64,000 nucleotides of DNA from Allobrachymonas chironomi DSM 19884 (GCF_000374625.1 NZ_KB894771.1:59647-123646); one strand, 5' to 3'; counted from the stretch's first letter, positions 7,705-18,039 are shown. The notes: a model not told the origin generated them from the sequence alone. Numbers and translations are program-made.

Positions 7705-10410
7705 ATGTCCGACGCGCAGCAAGCTGGCGGCCAATGGCCCCACGATACTGATTCCCAAGAAACACGCGAATGGCTGGATGCCCTGAGCGCCGTCATCGAA
7801 AGCGAGGGCAAGGAGCGTGCCCACTTCCTGCTGGAAGGCCTGCTGGAGCATGCGCGCCAGCACAGCATTGATCTGCCGTTCTCGGCCAGCACCGGTTATG
7901 TCAACACGATCGAGTCGGAGCAGGAGGCTTTCTGCCCGGGCAATATCGCACTGGAAAAGCGCCTGCGCGCCTTCATGCGCTGGAACGCCATGGCCATGGT
8001 GGTGCGCGCCAACCGCCTGAATCCGTCTGATGGCGGTGACCTGGGCGGCCACATCGGCTCGTTTGCCTCGCTGGCCAGCATGCTCGGTGCCGGCTTCAAC
8101 CACTTCTGGCATGCCGATGATGGTGAGCATGGCGGTGACCTGCTCTATATCCAGGGCCACAGCGCGCCCGGCATTTACGCCCGCGCCTTCCTCGAAGGCC
8201 GCCTGACCGAAGAACAGCTCGACAACTTCCGCCAGGAAGTCGACGGCAACGGCCTGTCCAGCTACCCGCACCCCAAGCTGATGCCCGGCTTCTGGCAATT
8301 CCCGACCGTCTCCATGGGCCTGGGCCCGCTGATGGCGATTTACCAGGCGCGCTTCCTGAAGTACCTGCACGCACGTGGCATTGCCAATACCGAAAACCGC
8401 AAGGTCTGGGTTTTCCTCGGCGATGGCGAAATGGACGAGGTGGAAAGCCTGGGTGCCATCAGCATGGCCTCGCGCGAAAAGCTGGACAACCTGATCTTCG
8501 TCATCAACTGCAACCTGCAGCGCCTGGATGGCCCGGTGCGCGGCAACGGCAAGATCGTGCAGGAACTGGAAGGCGAGTTCCGTGGCTCCGGCTGGAACGT
8601 CATCAAGCTGCTGTGGGGCAGCAACTGGGATCCGCTGCTGGCACGCGACAAGAGCGGCAAGCTGCGCCAGCTGATGATGGAAACGCTGGACGGCGACTAC
8701 CAGGCCTTCAAGGCCAATGATGGTGCCTTTGTGCGCAAGCACTTCTTCGGCAAGTACCCCGAAACCCTGAAGCTGGTCGAGCACATGACCGATGCCGAGA
8801 TCTGGGCGCTGCGTCGCGGCGGCCATGATCCGCAAAAGGTCTACGCCGCCTTCCATGCGGCACACCATCACAAGGGCCAGCCGACGGTGCTGCTGATCAA
8901 GACGGTCAAGGGCTACGGCATGGGCAAGGCGGGTGAAGGCAAGAACACCGTGCACCAGACCAAGAAGCTGACTGATGACGATGTGCGCTACATGCGCGAC
9001 CGTTTCAACATTCCGGTGCCGGACAGCGAGCTGGCCAATATCCCGTACTACAAGCCGGCCGATGACACGCCGGAAATGCAGTACCTGCAGGCCCGCCGCA
9101 AGGCGCTGGGCGGCTATCTGCCCAAGCGTCGTCCGCAGGCCGACGAGCAGTTCACCGTGCCTTCGCTCGATACCTTCAAGGCGGTGCTGGAACCGACCGC
9201 CGAAGGCCGCGAGATCAGCACCACCCAGGCCTTTGTGCGCTTCCTGACGCAGCTGCTGCGCGATCAGGCGCTGGGCCCGCGCGTGGTCCCGATCCTGGTG
9301 GACGAGGCACGCACTTTCGGCATGGAAGGCCTGTTCCGCCAGATTGGCATCTACAACCCGGCTGGCCAGAACTACACCCCGGTCGACCGCGACCAGGTGA
9401 TGTACTACAAGGAGCAGACCGACGGCCAGATCCTGCAGGAAGGCATTAACGAAGCCGGCGGCATGTCCAGCTGGATTGCTGCCGCCACCAGCTACAGCAC
9501 CAACAACCGGATCATGATCCCGTTCTACGTGTACTACTCGATGTTCGGCTTCCAGCGCGTTGGTGATCTGGCCTGGGCTGCGGGTGACATGCAGGCACGT
9601 GGTTTCCTGCTGGGCGGCACTTCCGGCCGCACCACGCTGAACGGCGAGGGCCTGCAGCACGAAGACGGCCACAGCCATATCCTGGCCGGCACGATCCCGA
9701 ATTGCGTCAGCTACGACCCGACCTTCGCGCACGAAGTTGCCGTCATCATGCAGCACGGCCTCAAGCGCATGGTCGAAAAGCAGGAAAACGTCTTCTATTA
9801 CCTGACCCTGCTGAATGAGAACTACGCCATGCCCGGCCTGCAGCCCGGCACCGAGGAACAGATCATCAAGGGCATGTACCTGTGCAAGCCCGGTGCCGAA
9901 GGCCTGCCGCAGCGCGTGCAGCTGTTGGGCTCCGGCACCATCCTGCGTGAAAGCATGGCCGCCCAGGCCCTGCTGGCGCAGGACTGGGGCATTGCCGCCG
10001 ATGTCTGGAGCTGCCCGAGCTTCAACGAGCTGGCGCGTGATGGCCAGGATGCCGATCGCTGGAACCTGCTGCATCCGACCGAAACGCCGCGCAAGTCCTT
10101 TGTGCAGCAGCAGCTGGAAAATACCAGCGGTCCGGTGATTGCTTCCACCGACTACATGAAGAACTACGCCGAGCAGATCCGTTCGTTCGTGCCGGCTGGC
10201 CGCAACTATCGCGTGCTCGGTACCGACGGTTTTGGCCGCAGCGATTTCCGCAATCGCCTGCGCGAGCACTTCGAGATTGATCGCCATTACATCGTGCTGG
10301 CCACGCTCAAGGCGCTGGCCGATGAGGGCAAGATCCCGGCCAGCAAGGCGGCTGAAGCCATCGCCAGGTACGGCATCCAGGCCGACAAGATCAACCCGCT
10401 GTACGCCTGA
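7705..10410 (+). CDS. aceE: Pyruvate dehydrogenase E1 component, homodimeric type
   Basis: The 901-residue enzyme decarboxylates pyruvate with thiamine diphosphate and passes the hydroxyethyl group to lipoyl-E2. The length fits the homodimeric AceE class, not the alpha/beta class. The ThDP motif starts at GDGEMDE and ends near INCNLQRLDGPV. The ATG at 7705 is chosen because AAGGAGAC lies 5-12 nt upstream and the N-terminus MSDAQQ matches relatives; an in-frame start at 7636 would overlap the promoter. It is the first gene of aceE-aceF-lpdA, with 23 bp to aceF. Confidence 0.98.
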   Translation: MSDAQQAGGQWPHDTDSQETREWLDALSAVIESEGKERAHFLLEGLLEHARQHSIDLPFSASTGYVNTIESEQEAFCPGNIALEKRLRAFMRWNAMAMVVRANRLNPSDGGDLGGHIGSFASLASMLGAGFNHFWHADDGEHGGDLLYIQGHSAPGIYARAFLEGRLTEEQLDNFRQEVDGNGLSSYPHPKLMPGFWQFPTVSMGLGPLMAIYQARFLKYLHARGIANTENRKVWVFLGDGEMDEVESLGAISMASREKLDNLIFVINCNLQRLDGPVRGNGKIVQELEGEFRGSGWNVIKLLWGSNWDPLLARDKSGKLRQLMMETLDGDYQAFKANDGAFVRKHFFGKYPETLKLVEHMTDAEIWALRRGGHDPQKVYAAFHAAHHHKGQPTVLLIKTVKGYGMGKAGEGKNTVHQTKKLTDDDVRYMRDRFNIPVPDSELANIPYYKPADDTPEMQYLQARRKALGGYLPKRRPQADEQFTVPSLDTFKAVLEPTAEGREISTTQAFVRFLTQLLRDQALGPRVVPILVDEARTFGMEGLFRQIGIYNPAGQNYTPVDRDQVMYYKEQTDGQILQEGINEAGGMSSWIAAATSYSTNNRIMIPFYVYYSMFGFQRVGDLAWAAGDMQARGFLLGGTSGRTTLNGEGLQHEDGHSHILAGTIPNCVSYDPTFAHEVAVIMQHGLKRMVEKQENVFYYLTLLNENYAMPGLQPGTEEQIIKGMYLCKPGAEGLPQRVQLLGSGTILRESMAAQALLAQDWGIAADVWSCPSFNELARDGQDADRWNLLHPTETPRKSFVQQQLENTSGPVIASTDYMKNYAEQIRSFVPAGRNYRVLGTDGFGRSDFRNRLREHFEIDRHYIVLATLKALADEGKIPASKAAEAIARYGIQADKINPLYA

Positions 10411-10433
10411 TGGCCGGCATAGGAGACAGACAC

Positions 10434-12146
10434 ATGGCAACCATTGAAGTCAAGGTTCCGGACATCGGTGATTTTTCCGAAGTCGCGGTCATCGAGGTGC
10501 TGGTCAAGGCAGGCGATACCATCAAGGTAGAGCAATCGCTGGTGACCGTGGAGAGCGACAAGGCCTCCATGGAGATTCCGTCCAGCCATGCCGGCGTGGT
10601 CAAGGAGCTCAAGATCCAGCTCGGCGACAAGGTGAGCGAAGGCTCGGTCGTGCTGCTGCTGGAAACGGCTGATGCGGCGGCAGGGGCCGAGCCGTCCCCG
10701 GCGAATGCCGAAGCCCCGGTGGCTGGCAGCGAAGTGGTTCCGGGCGCGAGCGAAGCCTCTGCGGCACTCCGCGCGGCGGATACTGCAGGTGCCGGGCAGC
10801 AGGCAGCCGCGTCTGCCCCGCTGGGCAGCGTCGAGGTGCTGGTACCCGATATCGGTGATTTCAAGGATGTCGCCGTGATCGAGCTGTTCGTCAAGCCTGG
10901 CGATACGGTCAAGGTCGAGCAGAGCCTGCTCACCGTCGAAAGCGACAAGGCCTCGATGGAGATTCCGTCCAGCCACGCAGGGACGGTGAAGGAGGTCAAG
11001 GTCAATCTGGGCGACAAAATCAACCAGGGCGATCTGATCGTGGTGCTGGAAGCCGCGGCAGGCGCAGCTGCGCCGGCGCCGGCAACGGCATCTGCACCGG
11101 CTGCTGCAGCCCCTGCGCAGGCGAGTGCTCCGGCACCGGCAGCCGCACAGCCAGCAGCGGCACCTGCCGCGCCCGCTGCAGCGCATGATCCCGCTTCGAC
11201 GCCAGCCAGCAGCAAGCTGCCGCATGCCTCGCCTTCGGTGCGCAAGTTCGCCCGCGAACTGGGCGTGCCGCTGGCCGAGGTCAAGGGAACCGGTCCCAAG
11301 GGCCGCATCCAGCAGTCCGACGTACAGGCTTTCACCAAGTCGGTCATGGCCGGCGATCTGCGCACCCAGGCGCAGGCAGCCAAGGCCCCGGCTGGCGGAG
11401 GTGGCGGTGCCGGCCTGGATCTGCTGCCCTGGCCCAAGGTCGATTTCGCCAAGTTCGGCGAGATCGAGACCAAACCGCTGTCGCGCATCAAGAAGATTTC
11501 CGCGCAGAACCTGTCCCGCAACTGGGTCATGATCCCGGCTGTGACCTACCACGAAGATGCCGACATCACCGATCTGGAGGCTTTCCGTGTCCAGCTCAAC
11601 AAGGAAAACGAGAAAGCCGGCATCAAGGTCACCATGCTGGCCTTCCTGATCAAGGCCAGCGTCAAGGCGTTGCAGAAATTCCCCGAGTTCAACAGCTCGC
11701 TGGACGGCGACAACCTGGTGCTGAAAAAGTACTTCAACATCGCCTTTGCAGCCGATACGCCGAATGGCCTGGTGGTTCCGGTGGTCAAGAACGCCGACCA
11801 GAAATCGGTATTCGAGATCGCCCAGGAGTCCGGCGAACTGGCGAAGAAGGCGCGTGACGGCAAGCTCGGCCCGGCCGACATGCAGGGTGCCTGTTTCACC
11901 ATTTCCAGCCTGGGTGGTATTGGCGGTACCTATTTCGCACCGATCGTGAATGCGCCCGAAGTGGCGATTCTCGGTGTCAACAAGAGCGCCATGAAGCCGG
12001 TCTGGGATGGCAAGCAGTTCGTGCCGCGCCTGACGCTGCCGCTGTCGCTGACAGCCGATCACCGCGTCATCGACGGCGCACTGGCGACCCGTTTCAACGT
12101 CTACCTGGCGCAGCTGCTGGCTGATTTCCGCCGCGTGGCACTGTAA
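10434..12146 (+). CDS. aceF: Dihydrolipoyl acetyltransferase (PDH E2) with two lipoyl domains
   Basis: The 570 residues contain two lipoyl domains, each with the lipoylation context [11 protein letters not shown] (around residues 40 and 165). These are followed by long Ala/Pro linkers, a peripheral-subunit-binding domain (SPSVRKFARELGV...GPKGRI) and the catalytic acetyltransferase core ending in ADHRVIDGALATRF with the HRxxDG active-site motif. It transfers acetyl groups from E1 to CoA. The start is set by AGGAGAC just upstream of 10434, not the ATG at 10410 that overlaps the aceE stop. Confidence 0.98.
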   Translation: MATIEVKVPDIGDFSEVAVIEVLVKAGDTIKVEQSLVTVESDKASMEIPSSHAGVVKELKIQLGDKVSEGSVVLLLETADAAAGAEPSPANAEAPVAGSEVVPGASEASAALRAADTAGAGQQAAASAPLGSVEVLVPDIGDFKDVAVIELFVKPGDTVKVEQSLLTVESDKASMEIPSSHAGTVKEVKVNLGDKINQGDLIVVLEAAAGAAAPAPATASAPAAAAPAQASAPAPAAAQPAAAPAAPAAAHDPASTPASSKLPHASPSVRKFARELGVPLAEVKGTGPKGRIQQSDVQAFTKSVMAGDLRTQAQAAKAPAGGGGGAGLDLLPWPKVDFAKFGEIETKPLSRIKKISAQNLSRNWVMIPAVTYHEDADITDLEAFRVQLNKENEKAGIKVTMLAFLIKASVKALQKFPEFNSSLDGDNLVLKKYFNIAFAADTPNGLVVPVVKNADQKSVFEIAQESGELAKKARDGKLGPADMQGACFTISSLGGIGGTYFAPIVNAPEVAILGVNKSAMKPVWDGKQFVPRLTLPLSLTADHRVIDGALATRFNVYLAQLLADFRRVAL

Positions 12147-12158
12147 GAGGGTAGCACC

Positions 12159-13958
12159 ATGAGCGAAATTCAAGTCAAGGTTCCCGATATCGGCGACTTC
12201 AGCGATGTGGCCGTGATCGAACTGCTGGTCAAGCCCGGCGATACCGTCAAGGTGGAGCAAAGCCTGATCACCGTGGAGAGTGACAAGGCTTCCATGGAAA
12301 TCCCGTCCAGCCATGCCGGTGTGGTCAAGAGCCTGGCCGTCAATCTGGGCGACAAGATCAGCGAAGGCAGCCTGATCCTGACGCTGGAGGCCGATGCCGC
12401 TGCGGCAGCACCTGCTGCCGATACACCCGCCGCACCTGCGGCGGCCGCTGCACCGGCTGCTGCTGCCCCGGCCCCGATCGCCAGCAGCTACAGCGGCCAG
12501 GTCGATCAGGAGTTCGACCTGGTGGTGCTGGGCGGTGGCCCGGGCGGCTACAGCGCGGCCTTCCGTGCCGCCGATCTTGGCCTCAAGGTGGCGGTTGTCG
12601 AGCGTTACGCGACGCTGGGCGGCGTCTGCCTGAACGTGGGCTGCATTCCGTCCAAGGCGCTGCTGCACGTGGCCGCCGTGATGGACGAAGTCAGCCACCT
12701 GGAAGCCGCCGGCATCAGTTTCGGCAAGCCGGTGGTGAACATCGACCAGCTGCGCGGCCACAAGGAAAAGGTGATCGGCAAGCTGACCGGCGGTCTGGCC
12801 GCCATGGCCAAGATGCGCAAGGTCACGCTGCTGCGCGGCTACGGCAGCTTTGTCAGCGCCAACCATATCCAGGTGGAGGAAACCACCGGCAGCAGCCAGG
12901 AAAAGACCGGCAACAGCAGCACGATTGCCTTCCGCCACTGCATCATCGCGGCAGGCAGCCAGGCCGTGCGTCTGCCTTTCATGCCGGATGATCCGCGTGT
13001 GGTGGACAGCACCGGCGCGCTGCAGCTCAAGGAGGTGCCCAAGCGCATGCTGATCCTGGGTGGCGGCATCATCGGGCTGGAAATGGGCACGGTGTACAGT
13101 ACGCTGGGTGCGCGCCTGGATGTGGTCGAAATGATGGATGGCCTGATGCAGGGTGCCGACCGGGATCTGGTCAAGGTCTGGCAGAAGATGAATGCACCGC
13201 GCTTCGACAACATCATGCTCAAGACGAAGACCGTCGGTGCCCGGGCAACCGATGCCGGTATCGAAGTCACCTTCGAAGGCGAGGGCGCTCCGCCACCGCA
13301 AACCTACGATCTGGTGCTGCAGGCGGTAGGCCGTTCCCCCAATGGCAACAAGATCGCGGCCGACAAGGCCGGGGTCAGCGTCACCGAGCGCGGATTCATT
13401 CCGGTCGATGTGCAGATGCGCACCAACGTGCCGCACATCTTCGCCATTGGCGACATCGTCGGCCAGCCCATGCTGGCGCACAAGGCGGTGCATGAGGCGC
13501 ACGTGGCAGCCGAAGTCATTGCCGGCGAGCTGCAGGGCAACAAGGAGCTGGCTGCTGCCGCTTTCGATGCCCGCGTGATCCCGAGCGTGGCCTACACCGA
13601 TCCCGAAGTCGCCTGGGTCGGCCTGACCGAAGACCAGGCCAAGGCGCAGGGCGTCAAGGTGACCAAGGGCCTGTTCCCGTGGTCGGCCTCCGGTCGCGCC
13701 ATTGCCAACGGCCGTGACGAAGGTTTCACCAAGCTGCTGTTCGATGCCGAAACGCATCGCATTGTCGGTGGCGGCATCGTCGGCACGCATGCCGGCGACA
13801 TGATCGGCGAGATCGCGCTGGCCATCGAGATGGGGGCTGATGCGGTGGATATCGGCAAGACCATCCACCCGCATCCGACGCTGGGCGAGAGCATCGGCAT
13901 GGCCGCCGAAGCAGCGCATGGCAGCTGTACCGACCTGCCGCCGCAAAAGCGCAAGTAA
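12159..13958 (+). CDS. lpdA: Dihydrolipoyl dehydrogenase (E3) with N-terminal lipoyl domain
   Basis: The 599-residue protein is longer than plain E3 (about 475) because of an N-terminal lipoyl domain ([11 protein letters not shown] again) and an Ala/Pro linker ending near residue 115. The FAD domain shows [19 protein letters not shown], the redox disulfide is [15 protein letters not shown], the NAD domain has [13 protein letters not shown], and the C-terminal dimer motif is HPHPTLGES. It reoxidises dihydrolipoyl-E2 to NADH. The gene is 12 bp after aceF with an AGAGGG ribosome site, so it is dedicated to this complex. Confidence 0.98.
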   Translation: MSEIQVKVPDIGDFSDVAVIELLVKPGDTVKVEQSLITVESDKASMEIPSSHAGVVKSLAVNLGDKISEGSLILTLEADAAAAAPAADTPAAPAAAAAPAAAAPAPIASSYSGQVDQEFDLVVLGGGPGGYSAAFRAADLGLKVAVVERYATLGGVCLNVGCIPSKALLHVAAVMDEVSHLEAAGISFGKPVVNIDQLRGHKEKVIGKLTGGLAAMAKMRKVTLLRGYGSFVSANHIQVEETTGSSQEKTGNSSTIAFRHCIIAAGSQAVRLPFMPDDPRVVDSTGALQLKEVPKRMLILGGGIIGLEMGTVYSTLGARLDVVEMMDGLMQGADRDLVKVWQKMNAPRFDNIMLKTKTVGARATDAGIEVTFEGEGAPPPQTYDLVLQAVGRSPNGNKIAADKAGVSVTERGFIPVDVQMRTNVPHIFAIGDIVGQPMLAHKAVHEAHVAAEVIAGELQGNKELAAAAFDARVIPSVAYTDPEVAWVGLTEDQAKAQGVKVTKGLFPWSASGRAIANGRDEGFTKLLFDAETHRIVGGGIVGTHAGDMIGEIALAIEMGADAVDIGKTIHPHPTLGESIGMAAEAAHGSCTDLPPQKRK

Positions 13959-13964
13959 GGCATG

Positions 13965-13992
13965 GCGCGGAATCCCGTCCGGGGTTCCGCGC
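13965..13992 (+). terminator. Hairpin ending the PDH operon
   Basis: GCGCGGAA pairs with TTCCGCGC around a CCC/GGG-extended loop 6 bp after the lpdA stop. The trailing tract is only moderately T-rich (TGCTTGTTT), so efficiency is uncertain. Confidence 0.5.
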
Positions 13993-14045
13993 TGCTTGTT
14001 TGCAGACAGCAGATGTCGCCCAAGGGGTACGGGTCGAACCAGGGT

Positions 14046-14477
14046 TCACACCACCCCATGCTCCCGCAGCAAGGTCTCCTCATCTCCTGCCACCCAGCCA
14101 AAAATCTTCGGTTTCCCGTCCAGCAACTGCATCAGGTAATGCACCTCAAAATCGATGCGGATATCGCCCTGTCCGTCACGCGCATAGCTAGCGGTCCAGC
14201 CCACATGCGCCAGGCAGTGCAGGGCATTGATAGGTACCACGTGCACTTCGCGCAGCAGCATGTCGCGCGTTCCCAGCTGACGGTAGCGCGCAAATCCCTG
14301 TTCCATGACCTGCGGCAGTTGCACATCGTTGTGGCCGGTACTGACGCCGGCTGGTGAGGCAGCGATAAAGGCCGGGGCGTAGCTGGCAGCTACGGAGGCC
14401 ATGTCGGCCGTGCCTTGCAGCCCTTGTTGAAAATGCTGCTGGTATTGTCTGAAAAACGCCGTGATCGTCTGTTCCAT
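14046..14477 (-). CDS. NTF2-like/SnoaL-fold protein of unknown role
   Basis: A 143-residue cytosolic protein without signal sequence. Its length, the N-terminal helix (FFRQYQQHFQQGLQGTADMASVAASYAPAF) and alternating strands near the C-terminus resemble NTF2-like small ligand-binding domains. The ATG at 14477 is chosen because AGGAGG is 5 nt upstream; the track of open codons extends 17 residues further without such a site. It is convergent with lpdA. No catalytic function can be assigned from sequence. Confidence 0.6.
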   Translation of the reverse strand: MEQTITAFFRQYQQHFQQGLQGTADMASVAASYAPAFIAASPAGVSTGHNDVQLPQVMEQGFARYRQLGTRDMLLREVHVVPINALHCLAHVGWTASYARDGQGDIRIDFEVHYLMQLLDGKPKIFGWVAGDEETLLREHGVV

Positions 14478-14567
14478 GCGGCCTCCTGTAGCCAAGCTGC
14501 CAGTCTGGCGGAAGCGCGTCACCAGCACAAAAATGGCCAGGCGCTGGAGGCGCGGTCAGCAGGAGCG

Positions 14568-14816
14568 TCAATCAATGATGATGATGGCGCCATCAGCTCC
14601 CACGCGGGCATTGCACTTGCCATTCTTGATATGACCAGGCGGGCAGAAACCGCCACCGGGCAGACAGTTGCCTTTCTTGGCCTGTCCGGGCGGGCAGACA
14701 CCGGAGTTGGCGGGGCCGCTGCCGTAACCGTCATGGCCGGGGCCGACGGCCACGGTACAGCCTGCCAGCAGCAGGCCGGCACCCAGGAGGGCAGAAGAGG
14801 TCAGAAGGGCTTTCAT
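14568..14816 (-). CDS. Small Cys/Gly-rich lipoprotein
   Basis: The 82-residue product begins with a type II signal peptide and lipobox LLAGC (lipidated Cys near residue 19). The mature part is Gly/Pro rich with repeated CPPG-[QH]-x-K-x-G-[NK]-C units (CPPGQAKKGNC, then CPPGHIKNGKC), which suggests disulfide-linked turns in the periplasm. A GGAGAC ribosome site precedes the ATG. It may be cotranscribed with the gene at 14046. Function unknown. Confidence 0.75.
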   Translation of the reverse strand: MKALLTSSALLGAGLLLAGCTVAVGPGHDGYGSGPANSGVCPPGQAKKGNCLPGGGFCPPGHIKNGKCNARVGADGAIIIID

Positions 14817-15044
14817 GGGAGTCTCCGGTTGGCTATGGGTATGGCCTGATCGTAGCGAATCTTCCCGGGAGCCGGGGTTGCAGGGCGTAACAGGCTATAG
14901 CGCCTACCCGTCGTGATCCGGAGCCATAGCCACCCATGTTCACATCGGGCACCGGGCATGAAGACGCCCGCTGTGCCGTGCTGCTTTGGCCGCTTGGGTG
15001 ATGCAGAAATGGCTGGCCCCCTATATTTGCGCTAGAGTTCCCCC

Positions 15045-16388
15045 ATGCCCCCCCACCCAAGTCCCACCACCCTGATGCAACACGCCCTGGCCCAGGCCGA
15101 ACAGGCCGCCAGCCAGGCTGAAATCCCTGTCGGAGCCATTGTCGTCGCGCCCGACGGACACACCATTCTGGGCAGGGGCCACAACCGCTGCATCGCCGAT
15201 CACGATCCGTCTGCCCACGCCGAAATCCAGGCCATGCGCCAGGCGGCACGTGCGCTGGGCAACTACCGGCTGGAAGGCTGCACGCTGTACGTCACGCTGG
15301 AGCCCTGTGCCATGTGCAGCGGAGCCATGCTGCACGCACGTCTGGCCCAGGTCATCTATGCCGTGCCGGACCCGCGTACCGGTGCCGCCGGCTCGGTGCT
15401 CAATCTGCTGGCGCCGTCCGGTATCAACCACCAGACCACGGCCAGCCTGCTGCCCGATGCCGATGGCGGCGCAGAGCTCAGGCAGGCCTGCGCCGATCTG
15501 CTCACCCGGTTTTTTCGCAGCCGCCGCCAGCAACAGGCGCGGCAGCGCCAGCAGGTCGACCACGCGCCCCTGCGCGAAGACGCCTTGCGCCCATCGGCCG
15601 CTTCCCTGAAAGCCGAAGGTGTCTGGCAGCCCGATTCCCGCTGGACGCTGGTGCCGGACCCTGCCGCGCCCGACAGCGCCGCCTGGCGCATGCACCATCT
15701 GGAGCAGGGCGGTGCCGCGGCACCCAGCGTGGTGCTGCTGCACGGCTACGCCGGTCACGCCCGGCTCTGGCAGGAGCTGGCCAGCCGGATCAGCGCAGCC
15801 GGCTGGCGCACGCTTGCCCCCGATCTACCCGGTCATGGCCTGAGCGACAAGCCACGCAAGGCCGATCAACATCAACTCGCGTGGCACCAGTCCCTGCTGG
15901 CAGCCTGGGCGCAGGCGCAGCAACTGCCTGCCGATACGCGCTGGATCACGCTGGACCAGGCCGCGCTGCTGTTGCCGGCCAACATCCCGCCAGAACAGGT
16001 GCTGGCACTGGACACCCCCGATGCCGCCGTGCGCTGGCCTGACGACAGCCGTGCATCGTCCAGCCACGACTGGCGTCTGCGCTGCCAGCGCAGCCCGGTG
16101 TTTGACCTGCAGGCCCACTGGGCGATCCCCGACCAGGCCACCCTGCTGCAGGCCAGCTATCCCGATGCCGGCCATCGCACCGCCATGCGCTGGCCGCTCT
16201 GGGCAGGCCAGCCTGCCAGCGAGCTTGATCGCCAGTATGGGCAGCAGCATGGCCGCCGCCTGCCCGTGCACACGCTGGAGCCAGCCGCCGAAGCGCTCGC
16301 CACTTCCGGCGCCCGCATCCGTGCGGCGCTGCGGCACAATAGCCCCATGATCCTCCACTGGCTGCAGCAAGCGCGGCCAGCCAACTGA
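15045..16388 (+). CDS. tadA: tRNA A34 deaminase TadA fused to an alpha/beta-hydrolase-like domain
   Basis: Residues 1 to about 160 are the deaminase that makes inosine at the wobble position of tRNA-Arg: the zinc/catalytic motif is HAE at 58-60 and PCAMC at 87-91. The usual TadA has about 160 residues, but this product has 447. The extra part (about 190-447) starts like an alpha/beta hydrolase (LLHGYAGHARLW oxyanion turn, APDLPGHGLSD), but where a GxSxG nucleophile would be expected there is LPADTRWITLDQ, so it is probably not a working hydrolase. The gene is read in one uninterrupted frame and is 7 bp from the next gene. No strong ribosome site is seen at 15045; ATG 15075 is an alternative start. 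Confidence 0.85.
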   Translation: MPPHPSPTTLMQHALAQAEQAASQAEIPVGAIVVAPDGHTILGRGHNRCIADHDPSAHAEIQAMRQAARALGNYRLEGCTLYVTLEPCAMCSGAMLHARLAQVIYAVPDPRTGAAGSVLNLLAPSGINHQTTASLLPDADGGAELRQACADLLTRFFRSRRQQQARQRQQVDHAPLREDALRPSAASLKAEGVWQPDSRWTLVPDPAAPDSAAWRMHHLEQGGAAAPSVVLLHGYAGHARLWQELASRISAAGWRTLAPDLPGHGLSDKPRKADQHQLAWHQSLLAAWAQAQQLPADTRWITLDQAALLLPANIPPEQVLALDTPDAAVRWPDDSRASSSHDWRLRCQRSPVFDLQAHWAIPDQATLLQASYPDAGHRTAMRWPLWAGQPASELDRQYGQQHGRRLPVHTLEPAAEALATSGARIRAALRHNSPMILHWLQQARPAN

Positions 16389-16395
16389 CACCACC

Positions 16396-17331
16396 ATGGC
16401 ACACCTTTATATCTATTCCCCCTCCGGCGCCGTGCGCAACAAGGCGGGCTTTCGCCGCGCCATCAAGCGCCTGGAAAAACGCGGCCACCAGGTCGAAATC
16501 GATCCCGCCGCGCTCGATAGCCAGCAGCGCTTTGCCGGCGATGACGCCACGCGCCTGGCCGCCATCGGTCGCGCTGCCGCCAGCGGTGCTGATGTTGCGC
16601 TGATGACGCGCGGCGGCTATGGCCTGTCGCGCATCCTGCCGCAGTTGCCGTACAAGCAGATCGTCCGCGCCATCGACAAGGGCACGCGCTTTGTCGGTCT
16701 GAGCGATTTCACCGCCATGCAACTGGCCCTGCTGGCGCACGAGCCGCACGCCACCACCTGGGCCGGCAATCTGCTGATCGATGACTGGGGCCGCGAAGAC
16801 GGCCCTGACGAGATCACCGAAGCCTGCTTCGACGAGATGCTGGACGGCAGCAGCGAAGGCGCCGGTTGGTACGTCAAGAAGAAGGAAGCCGAGCGCGAAA
16901 ATACACTGGGTCAATCGGTGCTGATCGAGGATGCCACGCTCTGGGGCGGCAATCTCTGCGTACTGACCAGCCTGCTCGGCACGCCGTATTTCCCGCAGAT
17001 CGAGGGCGGTGTGCTGTTTCTGGAGGAGGTCGGCGAGCATCCCTATCGCATCGAGCGCATGCTCAGCCAGCTGCTCTGGTCAGGCGTGCTGGAGCGCCAG
17101 CGTGCCATCGTGATCGGTAGCTGCAGTGATTACCAGTTGGTGCCGCACGACAAGGGCTACGCGTTGGAGGCCGCCATCCAGTGGCTGCGCAGCCAGTGCA
17201 AGACGCCAGTCTTTACCGGCCTGCCGCACGGGCATGTGCCCACCAAGGTGCTGCTGCCCGTGGGCCGCCAGGTCACACTGGCCGCCGAAGACCGTGACCG
17301 CCTGCTGTTCTGGGGCCACGATCACCATTGA
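16396..17331 (+). CDS. ldcA: L,D-carboxypeptidase, peptidase family S66
   Basis: The 311-residue enzyme has the S66 Ser-Glu-His set: Ser in MTRGGYGLSRIL (near 78), Glu in FLEEVGEHPYRIERML and His in TGLPHGHVPTKV. The family removes the terminal D-Ala from murein tetrapeptides in cytosolic peptidoglycan recycling. No signal peptide is present. It follows the tadA fusion by 7 bp and is probably cotranscribed with it. Confidence 0.9.
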   Translation: MAHLYIYSPSGAVRNKAGFRRAIKRLEKRGHQVEIDPAALDSQQRFAGDDATRLAAIGRAAASGADVALMTRGGYGLSRILPQLPYKQIVRAIDKGTRFVGLSDFTAMQLALLAHEPHATTWAGNLLIDDWGREDGPDEITEACFDEMLDGSSEGAGWYVKKKEAERENTLGQSVLIEDATLWGGNLCVLTSLLGTPYFPQIEGGVLFLEEVGEHPYRIERMLSQLLWSGVLERQRAIVIGSCSDYQLVPHDKGYALEAAIQWLRSQCKTPVFTGLPHGHVPTKVLLPVGRQVTLAAEDRDRLLFWGHDHH

Positions 17332-17340
17332 GGGCGGCGT

Positions 17341-17982
17341 TCAGTCCTGTGCGCGGTAGCTCAGGATGCGCTCGCAGTAGCGCGCCATCAGATCGATTTC
17401 CAGGTTGACCCGGCTACCCGCCTGCAGCGCATGCAGCGAGGTATTTTCCACCGTGTGCGGGATCAGGTTGATGCTGATTTCGCAGCCGGCATCGGGATCC
17501 TTCAATGGCAGATCCAGCACGCGGTTCACCGTCAGGCTGACGCCATTTACCGTGATCGATCCCTTGTAGGCCAGGAAGCGTGCCAGCGCCTGCGGTGCCA
17601 CAATGCGCAGCTCGTGGCTTTCGCCAACACGGTCAAAATGGCTGACGATGCCGATGCCGTCCACATGACCGCTGACGATGTGACCGCCCAGGCGATCGCT
17701 GGCGCGCAACGCCTTTTCCAGGTTCACCGGGCCGGGCTGGTTCAGGCCGGCCGTCTTGTCGAGCGATTCCGCCGAAATATCGATGTGGAACACGCTGGTC
17801 GGCACGTCAAATGCCACCACCGTCATGCAGGCACCGTTGATGGCGATGCTGTCGCCCAGCGACACATCGTCCAGATAGCCGGCCGGGGCCTGCACGCTCA
17901 GGCGGCTGCCGTGCGCGGCGCTGTCGCCCAGGGCGGTAACGTCAAGAATCTGGCCAACGCCGGTGATGATGCCTGTAAACAT
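17341..17982 (-). CDS. ribE: Riboflavin synthase alpha chain
   Basis: The 213 residues form two tandem lumazine-binding repeats: the first starts MFTGIITGVGQI and holds SIAINGACMTV, the second holds GSITVNGVSLTV. The enzyme dismutates two 6,7-dimethyl-8-ribityllumazine molecules into riboflavin. It is not beside ribBA/ribH here, and no FMN riboswitch-like structure is visible in the short upstream gap. It lies 57 bp downstream of the YdcF-like gene and may share the hemH transcript. AGGAAC precedes the ATG. Confidence 0.96.
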   Translation of the reverse strand: MFTGIITGVGQILDVTALGDSAAHGSRLSVQAPAGYLDDVSLGDSIAINGACMTVVAFDVPTSVFHIDISAESLDKTAGLNQPGPVNLEKALRASDRLGGHIVSGHVDGIGIVSHFDRVGESHELRIVAPQALARFLAYKGSITVNGVSLTVNRVLDLPLKDPDAGCEISINLIPHTVENTSLHALQAGSRVNLEIDLMARYCERILSYRAQD

Positions 17983-18039
17983 GATGAATCGGGTTCCTGT
18001 AGCAAGTGAATGCGGTCATTGTATGTCCGCCAAAAACAA

